This document shows positions 56,566 through 64,000 of a DNA stretch of 64,000 bases, one piece after another. Every line of letters begins with the position of its first letter. The first letter of the stretch is position 1. A program made the position numbers and the translations under genes. The stretch is from an uncultured Granulosicoccus sp. (GTDB taxonomy: Bacteria; Pseudomonadota; Gammaproteobacteria; Granulosicoccales; Granulosicoccaceae), in the NCBI GenBank assembly GCA_947499955.1, contig CANMQI010000009.1, positions 186,001 to 250,000 of the forward strand, in the 5' to 3' direction. The notes beneath the pieces are model-generated. The model worked only from the letters and a program-made list of their open reading frames with translations, searched no databases and was not told the origin of the DNA.

Positions 56566-57708
56566 TTGGCGGCACTCTTATCGATATTGGCTGGCCTCGG
56601 ACAGGGCTTCATTGATCTGGTGATGCTGCCGTGGACACTCTGGCAGTGGTTTCACATGGAGGTGCTCAAGGAGCGCATGGTTGCCATGACGCTGGCGGGC
56701 ATGTCACCCGAATTCCTGTACATGGTTCTGAGCGCGGTCTTGCTGTTGCTGCTGTTGAGCCTGTTCAACCGACGATTCCTGAAGGCGACCGTGCTGTCGC
56801 TGGAATCATTCAACCGACGAACCGGGCAACTGGCATCGTGGTTTGTTCTGTTGCTGATGATGCAGCAGGTCATGATCATCATCATGGGCCAGGTCTTTCG
56901 TGGCAACGAGTTGCTGTTCTCGCCCTTCGGCATGCAGTTGTCGAACGCCGAACTGCAGTGGATGTCCGGTCAGCTCAAACTCTACAACGCCATTCTGATT
57001 GCACTGGCATCGGCCTATACCTTCATTGAAGGTGGTCATGTACGTGTCGATCTGGTGTACGGCAATCTGGGATACCGTGCCCAGCGCTTCATCGATTTCC
57101 TGGGCTCCATCATCTTCATGATGCCCGCCGCCATTCTCATGTGGTGGTTTGCCTGGCCACTGGCGATGAATGCCATCTTTGCCCAGCGTCCCATGAACAT
57201 CTTTTCCGACAAGGCCAGCTGGCGCGGTGTGCGTCTGGAGACCTCCGGTACGGCGGAATTCACCTGGGTCTGGACCTTCAAGGTACTCATTCTGGTATTC
57301 GCAGCCCTGCTGTTCGTGCAGGCGGTGGCCTTCATGCTGCGCAACCTGTGGGCTCTGCTGGAGCGCGATCAGGAGATCGAGTCCCACCCGGTCGACCCCG
57401 ACCCGGCCGGCAAGAACAACCCGGAGCCGGATATCAATCTGGGAAGTCCGGCCCTGGATCCCTCAGTCTCGACCCATGCCCACACTCTGGCGCAATCCGA
57501 TAGCCATGCAGCCACGGCTGCCTTCACCCCGCATGATGAAACCGAATCAGTCGATGCCAATGAACAACTGGCACGTCTGCGTGAGAGCGAACATCAACGT
57601 CGCCGAATCCGAACCGAAAGCAGACAGCGTGTGAACCTGAACGACACCATCGCAGCACCGTCCCTGGCTCCCGCTGGCGGATCGACCAAGCCAACCGGAG
57701 GCCAATGA
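56566..57708 (+). CDS. TRAP transporter small permease (DctQ-type) with long C-terminal tail
   Basis: Small membrane subunit of the TRAP transporter. Starts from TTG with GGAGG five bases upstream. 380 residues, about twice the usual DctQ length. It has an N-terminal extra segment, helices near 49-67, 87-108, 137-160, 172-196 and 235-262, then a hydrophilic tail of about 115 residues rich in Pro, Asp, Ser, Thr and Arg. The core fits the family by position and hydrophobic pattern. The large permease starts one base after the stop. Confidence 0.85.
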   Translation: MAALLSILAGLGQGFIDLVMLPWTLWQWFHMEVLKERMVAMTLAGMSPEFLYMVLSAVLLLLLLSLFNRRFLKATVLSLESFNRRTGQLASWFVLLLMMQQVMIIIMGQVFRGNELLFSPFGMQLSNAELQWMSGQLKLYNAILIALASAYTFIEGGHVRVDLVYGNLGYRAQRFIDFLGSIIFMMPAAILMWWFAWPLAMNAIFAQRPMNIFSDKASWRGVRLETSGTAEFTWVWTFKVLILVFAALLFVQAVAFMLRNLWALLERDQEIESHPVDPDPAGKNNPEPDINLGSPALDPSVSTHAHTLAQSDSHAATAAFTPHDETESVDANEQLARLRESEHQRRRIRTESRQRVNLNDTIAAPSLAPAGGSTKPTGGQ

Positions 57709-57709
57709 C

Positions 57710-59812
57710 ATGTTCTTCGGTCTCAATGGCGTGGAAATCTCGCTGATCATCACCTTCGCCTGCCTGTTCATCGGCATTCTGTCGGGCTTCCCAGTGGCCT
57801 TTGCCATTGCCGGTTCTGCCATCGTCAGTTTCGGCATCATCGCCGTGATGAGTCATGCCGGACTGCTGTACACACTGGTAGACAGCAATGGCGCTACCGA
57901 AATCATTCCGGTACTGCCGCAGGGCTGGGAGGGGGCCTTTCTGTCCATCCTCTCCACCTGGTCGGGCGGTATCTTCTCGCGCGCCTTTGGCGGCAATGTC
58001 GAGACGCTGCTGGCGGTGCCGTTGTTCGTGCTCATGGGTATTGCCCTGGAGCGCTCACGCATCGCGGAGGATCTGCTCACCACCATGGCCAAGACCTTCG
58101 GCAGTCTGCCTGGTGGTCTGGCAATTGCCGTGGTGCTGGTCGGTACCCTGCTGGCTGCCAGTACCGGCGTGGTGGGTGCCACGGTTGTCACGATGGGTCT
58201 GATAGCCCTGCCGACGATGCTGCGTGCCGGCTACTCGAAGTCGCTGTCGACGGGTGTCATCGCCACTTCAGGTACGCTGGGTCAGATCATTCCGCCATCA
58301 ATCGTCATCGTGCTGTTGGGCTCCATTGTTGGCGATATGTACTCCATTGGTCAGGAAAATCGTGCCAAGGAACTGGGTCAGACAGTCATGGAAATGCTGG
58401 GTGAACCGGCTGTACTGTCCACCGGTACCCTGTTCAAGGCTGCCTTCATTCCCGGTGTCGTGCTGGCGATGATGTATGCCCTGTATGCCCTCGGTTATGC
58501 CTTGTTGAAGCCGGAGTCGGCACCTCCCATCAAGCTCGATGACGAAGATCCGGACAAGTTCAATGTGGCTGCACACTATGGTCATCGCACCGGTCTGCTG
58601 GTTCTGTTGACGATGGGGCCACTGATTCTGCTGGTGGCTCTGTGGATGGGGCTGACCAGTGTCGGCATCATCACGTCGCAGGAATTCGCTGGTGATACCG
58701 GCCTGATTTCCCACGGTACTGCGTTGGTCACACTGGCAGCACTGACCATCCTGCTGTTGTCGCTGACCCTGCAACCGCAATACCGGGCCTTGCCACTGCT
58801 GATCGGTATCGTGGGTGTGGTTGCCTATGTGCTGGTGGATATCTTTGTTTTGACGGCCGAGAACACGCCCGGTGAGCGCTTCATCAATTACGGCATTCCG
58901 GTCTTGCTGATTCTCTTCGGTGTCAAGGCTGCGCTGGCCCGACTCAGCAATATCGATGTGTTGCGGGTGGTCTCACCGCCAGTCATTCTGATTGTCTCCG
59001 TGCTTGGCTCCATCCTGGGCGGTGTGACCAGTCCCACTCCCGCTGCGGCGCTGGGTGCGGCAGGCGCCATCATGCTGGCTGCAGCGCGCATGTCCGAAGG
59101 TAATCGCAGTGCCACGCGCGTCATTCTGTGGGCCTCGTTTGCCATTGTCATCATGTTGCTGATGCGCGGCAATTTCGATCTGCGCATGTCAGTGGACGAG
59201 ATCAGTGCAGAGAACCAGGTTGCGGTATGGGTCACCATCATCGCCTATCACGTGGCGGTATTCGGCCTGCTGTTCTCCTGCTTCGTGCTGATCAGCAAGA
59301 ACGTGATGACGGCTGTTGTGCGGGAGACGACCAAGGTCACCAGCATGGTGTTCATGATTCTGGTGGCATCACTGTTCCTGAGCCTGTCCATTCGCGCCTA
59401 CGGGGGTGAGCACTACATTCAGGAGGTGCTGCGCAGCATCGAGGATCCACGCACGCTGCTGCTGGCGGTCATGGCAGTGCTGTTCCTGCTGGGTTTCGTG
59501 CTCGACTTCATCGAGATCATCTTCATCGTGATTCCCATTGTCGGACCGGTTATCTATGCTGCCGACCCGGCACTGATGCCGCCGGAATGGATCACCATCC
59601 TGATTGCGGTGAATCTGCAGACCTCCTTCATCACACCGCCGTTCGGTTTTGCCCTGTTCTATCTGCGTGGGGTGGCACCGCCATCGGTCACCACGGGTGA
59701 CATCTATCGCGGAATCTGGCCTTTCGTTCTGATCCAGATTGCAGGCCTGATCCTGTTGTGGAACTTCCCGCAGATCACCACCTTCCTGCCGGATCTGCTG
59801 CCGGCCGGTTAA
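57710..59812 (+). CDS. TRAP transporter large permease (DctM-type)
   Basis: Main membrane subunit that moves substrate and sodium. 700 residues, larger than the usual ~430, with about 14-16 hydrophobic segments. The start VEISLIITFACLFIGILSGFPVAFAIAG and the blocks GVVGATVVTMGLIALPTMLRAGYSKSL (read as separate motifs) and TSGTLGQIIPPSIVIVLLG are typical. Extra helices sit in the middle (about 285-420). The C-terminal half has LQTSFITPPFGFALFYLRG, the second conserved DctM block. The operon with the receptor and small permease is complete. Confidence 0.93.
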   Translation: MFFGLNGVEISLIITFACLFIGILSGFPVAFAIAGSAIVSFGIIAVMSHAGLLYTLVDSNGATEIIPVLPQGWEGAFLSILSTWSGGIFSRAFGGNVETLLAVPLFVLMGIALERSRIAEDLLTTMAKTFGSLPGGLAIAVVLVGTLLAASTGVVGATVVTMGLIALPTMLRAGYSKSLSTGVIATSGTLGQIIPPSIVIVLLGSIVGDMYSIGQENRAKELGQTVMEMLGEPAVLSTGTLFKAAFIPGVVLAMMYALYALGYALLKPESAPPIKLDDEDPDKFNVAAHYGHRTGLLVLLTMGPLILLVALWMGLTSVGIITSQEFAGDTGLISHGTALVTLAALTILLLSLTLQPQYRALPLLIGIVGVVAYVLVDIFVLTAENTPGERFINYGIPVLLILFGVKAALARLSNIDVLRVVSPPVILIVSVLGSILGGVTSPTPAAALGAAGAIMLAAARMSEGNRSATRVILWASFAIVIMLLMRGNFDLRMSVDEISAENQVAVWVTIIAYHVAVFGLLFSCFVLISKNVMTAVVRETTKVTSMVFMILVASLFLSLSIRAYGGEHYIQEVLRSIEDPRTLLLAVMAVLFLLGFVLDFIEIIFIVIPIVGPVIYAADPALMPPEWITILIAVNLQTSFITPPFGFALFYLRGVAPPSVTTGDIYRGIWPFVLIQIAGLILLWNFPQITTFLPDLLPAG

Positions 59813-59816
59813 TCGC

Positions 59817-59841
59817 AAGGCCGCGGCTTCCGGCGGCCTTT
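59817..59841 (+). terminator. Terminator after the TRAP operon
   Basis: AAGGCCGC and GCGGCCTT form perfect 8-base arms around an 8-base loop, ending in TTT, five bases after the DctM stop. Confidence 0.7.
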
Positions 59842-59857
59842 CGACTCGGCCTGGTCC

Positions 59858-59895
59858 GCCGGTACGTGTCACCCTGCGGTGGGGCGCGTACCGGC
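59858..59895. other. Second inverted repeat between convergent genes
   Basis: GCCGGTACG and CGTACCGGC are 9-base arms with an inner CACC-ctgc-GGTG stem. It may be the terminator for the large minus-strand gene or a cruciform-forming site. Confidence 0.5.
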
Positions 59896-59936
59896 ACAGA
59901 CCGTTGGCAAGTTCTACCTGGCCACCAACCGATGTG

Positions 59937-62900
59937 TCAGCTGGCCTTTTTCAGCATCTCTATATTCACCGCGCGATTGGCTGCACGTCGATCACGTTCC
60001 ACCTCGCCACTGGCGGTGAAACGCGGTACGGCACGGCGATCGCCCAGCCGGTTCTTCATGGCGCGACGCTCAGCGCCCTGCTGGTAGCGGAACATCCTGC
60101 CCAGGCTCAGCTGATAGTTCTCGGCCGGCGTGTCGTCCTTGTCATGGAAGACGGCCCGCAGCTCATCTGTCACGGCAGATTTCTGTGGTGTCACGTCGCT
60201 TGTCGCTCGGGTTGATGGTTCAGCGGTACTCTGTTCGTTCATGATTTCGACAGATCCGGTGAGACTCATGCGCACGATATCCCCGGTGTTGAGTCGTTGA
60301 CAGACTCGCGGCACGCCCACGATGGCCGGCAGATCATATTCACGAGCAACGATGGCCGCATGACTCAGCCAACCACCGATCTCGGTGATGATGCCGCGCG
60401 CCTGTGCGAACAGGGGGTACCAGGTGGGATCGGTCATGCGGGCAACCAGTATTTCTCCTTCCTTGAACGTGTGAATCTGGTTGATGTCGGTGATGACCCG
60501 AACCGTACCGATCACTTCCTGCTCACCGGCCACACGCTTGCCGGCCAGGTCGCTCTGCTCGAGCGCATCGGGACGGTTGCCGGTCAGCATGTCGATGCGC
60601 TCCAGGTCATTGATTGACAGGGACGCCGGCAGTTGCAGATCCTGCCAGGCCTGCGCATCCTCGGCACGTTGCATGGCAATGGCCAGCAGTCTGTCGCGTT
60701 CAGCCGCATCGGTCAGCTGCGTCACTTCATCGATGTGCAATTGGAAGATCAGCCCACCCAGTTGGCATTTGGCATCGATGGCCAGCAACAGACGACGTAT
60801 CTGAGCCAGTTCGATCAGGCAATAATGCTTGGCCTCCTCCTTCAGACGCATGAAGTTGCGGGCTCGCTGCACGCTCATGGTCAGTACCTTGCTGTCAGGC
60901 AGTTTTGGCAGATCCTCCTCCAGGTGGGCAGGAGCGGATTGTGATGAACGATCGATGTACTGCTTGACCAGCGCCATGTCCTCGTTGAACCGGGGTTCGG
61001 AGAACTCGTAATCCAGTGGAGCCCGATGACCGAAGATCAGCAGAAATTCCTCGATGTTCGCGGCTGACACATTCGGGCCGCTCAGCAGCGACATGGCGTG
61101 ACTGACCACGGTTTCCTCGTTGTCGTTGAGGTAGCGGGTCGGCTCCAGGTTCGCAGCATGCAGCTTGTCCAGTGCCGTTTTCATGTGGAAGTCGGCACTG
61201 ATGTTGATTCGTTCAGCTGCGCAATAGGTGTCTTCGATGAACCGGGTAATCCAGCTGGACAGCAGCCGGGTGGCCGCATCCAGAGTCAGCCGATCCATGG
61301 CCACCGCATTGCGCTCGACCATCTCGTTCTGGAAGACAGGCAGGAATTCATCGCGGAATTCGGCTTCGGTCTTTTCGGCATCCCGGGCCAGTCTGAACGA
61401 GGACATGGCGCTCGGTCCCTTGCCCAGGCGTCGGCGTTCTTCCAGCTTGTTGACGTAGGTCCAGCCGAAAATGGTGTTCAGATAGGGTGCTGAACGGTAG
61501 TGAACGCTGTAGGGGATGCCCAGATCCTGACAGGCCAGATCGGTACTGCCGCCGGCTGCCCACAAGCGTTCCATGAAGTCCGCACTGAACGGTGTCGGTC
61601 GAGGCAACAGTTCCGACAGCTCGCTCTGCACGAAAACCGCCTCATCGGGCACCATTTTTTCACTGCGGCGCACGCGTTTGCGCTCGCCCAGCAGGCTGTG
61701 CAAGAGTTTGCTTCGCTCGCGTTCGGCCAGGTTCCTCAGTGTGTCGCCGCTGCCGATCGAACGCGTGATGTCCCGTGCCTGCAACAGATAGTATCGTCCC
61801 TTGGCGTAAGCCCACTCGATATCCTGAGGGTGTTCGAACAGCGCTTCCAGCTCACGTCCCAATGCCAGCAAGGGTGCCAGATCGATGGGGGGGAGCTCGG
61901 TGCTGCTGGATTCCTCGGCGAGCAACTGGCTGCTCAGTTTGCCGAAGGCGAAGGTGTCGGGTGTGACATTGCCACTGACAAGATCCTCTCCCAGACCGGT
62001 CACCATCTCCACCATCATGGCACCGGTGGTGCCGGGGTGTTCAGTGAACATGACGCCGGCATACTCTGCCGGCACCATTTTCTGCACGACCACACCGCCC
62101 TGATCATGAATGATCGGCATGCCCTCGTCCAGGGAGTTCTTGGTATAGGATGCAGAGCGTTCGGAGCACAGTGATTGATAGACTTCCCTGACGGCGTCTT
62201 CAAGTTCTTCACGCGACACGTTCAGAATCGATTCATACACACCGGCGAAGCTGCTGTCGGCACCATCTTCATTGGCGCCCGAGCTACGCACTGCCACTTG
62301 TCGAGTGGAGAGGCTCTTCCACAGCTTCTCCAGCTTCCTGCTCTGTGAGCGTGTCAACAAGGGTTCATCGGGGGTCAGACGTGTCTTGTTCGTGATCTCG
62401 CTGGTGAATACGAAACCATCCGGTACGTTGTACCCGGCCTCGATCAACTGTCCCAGTCTGGCCGCTTTCTTGCCGGTGGATTCAGGCAGGTAGTGAGCAT
62501 GGCCCAGGGCGATGAGTCCGTTGTCCTTGATCGAACCTGTCCGGTCAGAGCCTGCCGAATCCCATCCCAGTGCATTGCCGATGGTACGAAACAGGACACC
62601 CTGCAGAATCAGAAAGCCCATGCTGATGGCCAGATACAGATTGACGGCAGCCCCCAGGGCCTGTAACAACCAGAACAGGGCTGCGCCTGCCAGGGCATAC
62701 AGCAAACCCTTGCGCAGGGTGCCGGCCGGACTCTGAGAGGCCAGAACGCCGACGAACAAGGCAGCTGTGAGTGCCGGCATGATCAGCAGAGGGTCGGGGC
62801 TGGCAGCGGTGTCGAACCACAAGAAGCTGTGTTCCCAGGCGTTGCTGCTTTGATTGACAGCGGAATAGAACAGCAGCATCAGCGCCATCTGGAACAGACT

Positions 62901-64000
62901 GGCCAGCATGTTCACCACCGGGCGGATATTGAACCGCTTGTAGAGTTGCAGGGTGGCATCCGCAAGGGCACGGGGATGCTCGGCCAGTTCGTCCTTGAAT
63001 TCGGCAATGCGACCCGACAGGGATTTCTGCACGCGGGTATCCCTATCCGCCTTCAGTGCCAGAGGCAGCAACAACAGGCGGATCAGCAGAACGACACCCA
63101 GCAAACCCAGAGCGTAGTGGCCACTGGTATCGACCATGAAGTCCAGCACGGCTCGCAGCGGTGTCACGATGTAGCTGGCCAGCGTCAGCTGCTCCTGGTT
63201 CTGTTTCCAGTTCTCGACATGAGCTCGTTCGGACTTCCTGTCGACATAGTATTCATGAGGCACCGTGTAGCGACCCAGAAAATCAAGCCCGGCACGTTCC
63301 AGACGCAAGCCGATCAGCTGGGAGTAGAAGCAACTGCGCTTGTCATAGCAGGCTGCAATATAGGGGACATCGGGTAGTGTGGAGATCTTCTCCGCCAGCT
63401 CCGTACTGCTCAAGGCGCGCATGGTGATATTGGTGGCATCAGGCAGATGTCCCTTGGCAAAATCATCGGGATAGCGCACATCGATGAATTGCGCCCCTTG
63501 TTCGGCAACCCGTTGATGCACCTCGGGTGTGTCGAGAAGGACATCCTTGTTCTGGAAGTCCGGCAGCTGACGCAGGTCTTCCTTGGAGATATCGATATCA
63601 GAGGACAGGGGGCGTGACTCGGTCAGCCACTTCTCATAGCCGCCCATCATGAAATTGCATTCCTGGCCCTGCTTTGTCAGCTCACCACACAGCTCGGAGC
63701 TGCGGTTGCCCGAATAGCACACCAGCAGGGTGCGCGTATTCTCTGGCAGCAATGATGTGCTTGCCAGTACATCCGGGTAACGAAGATGGGATGCCCCTTC
63801 AATGGCACCGGTTTCGAATTCCTCGTCTTCGCGTACATCGATGATGTTCAGGGGGATATCATCATCCAGCCATTCGGCCAGAGTCTCTGTCGAGATGCCC
63901 TGCGGGTGATCAAGCTGTTCGCTGAATGAGAGTGTTTTCAGACTTGTGTCGCCGACCGCTTCGCCATTCTCGATGGATTTGCGCACCAGGTTGGTGTGTA
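59937..64000 (-). CDS. Rhodanese-rhodanese-YidC-like-PEP-synthase-type dikinase fusion, 5' end beyond the window
   Basis: The frame is open to the right edge; residue numbers here count from an internal GTG at 63986, so the true protein is probably longer than 1349 residues. Domains in order: rhodanese 1 (about 30-125, Cys90 in VCYSGNRS), rhodanese 2 (about 145-245, Cys213 in ACYDKRS), a YidC/Oxa1-like five-helix membrane domain (about 270-470, groove Arg303, cytoplasmic hairpin with LQLYKRFNIR), an ATP-grasp PEP-synthase N-domain (about 490-745, VAVRSSGANEDG), a helical linker, and a phosphohistidine domain (His1209 in GGWLSHAAIVARE). The C-terminal PEP/pyruvate barrel of PEP synthase is absent, as in rifampicin phosphotransferase. 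The end is Arg-rich. Each domain is clear; the combined function is unknown. Confidence 0.85.
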   Translation of the reverse strand, partial: HTNLVRKSIENGEAVGDTSLKTLSFSEQLDHPQGISTETLAEWLDDDIPLNIIDVREDEEFETGAIEGASHLRYPDVLASTSLLPENTRTLLVCYSGNRSSELCGELTKQGQECNFMMGGYEKWLTESRPLSSDIDISKEDLRQLPDFQNKDVLLDTPEVHQRVAEQGAQFIDVRYPDDFAKGHLPDATNITMRALSSTELAEKISTLPDVPYIAACYDKRSCFYSQLIGLRLERAGLDFLGRYTVPHEYYVDRKSERAHVENWKQNQEQLTLASYIVTPLRAVLDFMVDTSGHYALGLLGVVLLIRLLLLPLALKADRDTRVQKSLSGRIAEFKDELAEHPRALADATLQLYKRFNIRPVVNMLASLFQMALMLLFYSAVNQSSNAWEHSFLWFDTAASPDPLLIMPALTAALFVGVLASQSPAGTLRKGLLYALAGAALFWLLQALGAAVNLYLAISMGFLILQGVLFRTIGNALGWDSAGSDRTGSIKDNGLIALGHAHYLPESTGKKAARLGQLIEAGYNVPDGFVFTSEITNKTRLTPDEPLLTRSQSRKLEKLWKSLSTRQVAVRSSGANEDGADSSFAGVYESILNVSREELEDAVREVYQSLCSERSASYTKNSLDEGMPIIHDQGGVVVQKMVPAEYAGVMFTEHPGTTGAMMVEMVTGLGEDLVSGNVTPDTFAFGKLSSQLLAEESSSTELPPIDLAPLLALGRELEALFEHPQDIEWAYAKGRYYLLQARDITRSIGSGDTLRNLAERERSKLLHSLLGERKRVRRSEKMVPDEAVFVQSELSELLPRPTPFSADFMERLWAAGGSTDLACQDLGIPYSVHYRSAPYLNTIFGWTYVNKLEERRRLGKGPSAMSSFRLARDAEKTEAEFRDEFLPVFQNEMVERNAVAMDRLTLDAATRLLSSWITRFIEDTYCAAERINISADFHMKTALDKLHAANLEPTRYLNDNEETVVSHAMSLLSGPNVSAANIEEFLLIFGHRAPLDYEFSEPRFNEDMALVKQYIDRSSQSAPAHLEEDLPKLPDSKVLTMSVQRARNFMRLKEEAKHYCLIELAQIRRLLLAIDAKCQLGGLIFQLHIDEVTQLTDAAERDRLLAIAMQRAEDAQAWQDLQLPASLSINDLERIDMLTGNRPDALEQSDLAGKRVAGEQEVIGTVRVITDINQIHTFKEGEILVARMTDPTWYPLFAQARGIITEIGGWLSHAAIVAREYDLPAIVGVPRVCQRLNTGDIVRMSLTGSVEIMNEQSTAEPSTRATSDVTPQKSAVTDELRAVFHDKDDTPAENYQLSLGRMFRYQQGAERRAMKNRLGDRRAVPRFTASGEVERDRRAANRAVNIEMLKKAS

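Overview
The window is a chromosomal origin region of a gammaproteobacterium. The evidence is the gene order rpmH-rnpA-yidD-yidC-mnmE and mnmG-rsmG-parA-parB on the minus strand, facing dnaA-dnaN-recF-gyrB on the plus strand. The ubiE-ubiJ-ubiB, lptM-lysA-dapF-DUF484-xerC and hslVU blocks are also typical of that class. TRAP transport and the overall gene set would suit a marine or environmental member, but I cannot name the genus.

Layout. 1-4.0 kb: parB (cut by the window edge), parA, rsmG and mnmG, leftward. 4.2-10.1 kb: an accessory block between mnmG and mnmE (ABC exporter, LysE-type exporter, YafY-type regulator, GST, CotH-kinase lipoprotein). 10.5-14.6 kb: the leftward rpmH operon with a near-consensus promoter. 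14.6-21.6 kb: dnaA, a dnaA-dnaN gap with three perfect DnaA boxes and a possible DnaA-trio (probable oriC), dnaN, recF and gyrB. recF carries three parS-like palindromes. 21.6-31.7 kb: prlC, ubiD, a hypothetical gene, a GAF/PAS/GGDEF/EAL protein, hemD, argH and an esterase. 31.8-37.6 kb: lptM-lysA-dapF-DUF484-xerC, then a convergent PilZ-like protein. 37.7-43.7 kb: hslVU, DUF971, ubiE-ubiJ-ubiB and a small hypothetical gene. 43.7-48.8 kb: carbonic anhydrase, MscS-like channel, ZntB-like transporter, and uvrD behind a LexA-type box. 48.8-54.8 kb: membrane, flavodoxin, GGDEF, DUF4397-like lipoprotein, DUF6502-like and aldolase genes. 55.3-59.8 kb: a TRAP transporter operon of the TakP type. 59.9-64 kb: a very large minus-strand gene running off the right edge.

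The outstanding item is that last gene. In one chain it joins two rhodanese domains with their cysteines, a five-helix YidC/Oxa1-like membrane domain, and a PEP-synthase-type ATP-grasp plus phosphohistidine domain without the C-terminal PEP/pyruvate barrel. By comparison with YidC topology, the rhodanese part may lie in the periplasm and the dikinase in the cytoplasm. Function and substrate are unknown.

How the genes work together: the centre is replication initiation and segregation (DnaA, DnaN, GyrB, ParA, ParB, parS-like sites, XerC), with tRNA modification (MnmE, MnmG), membrane insertion (YidC, YidD) and ubiquinone synthesis (UbiD, UbiE, UbiJ, UbiB) around it. Coding density is high and most real gaps are short. 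All assignments come from reading the sequence; no database search was run.
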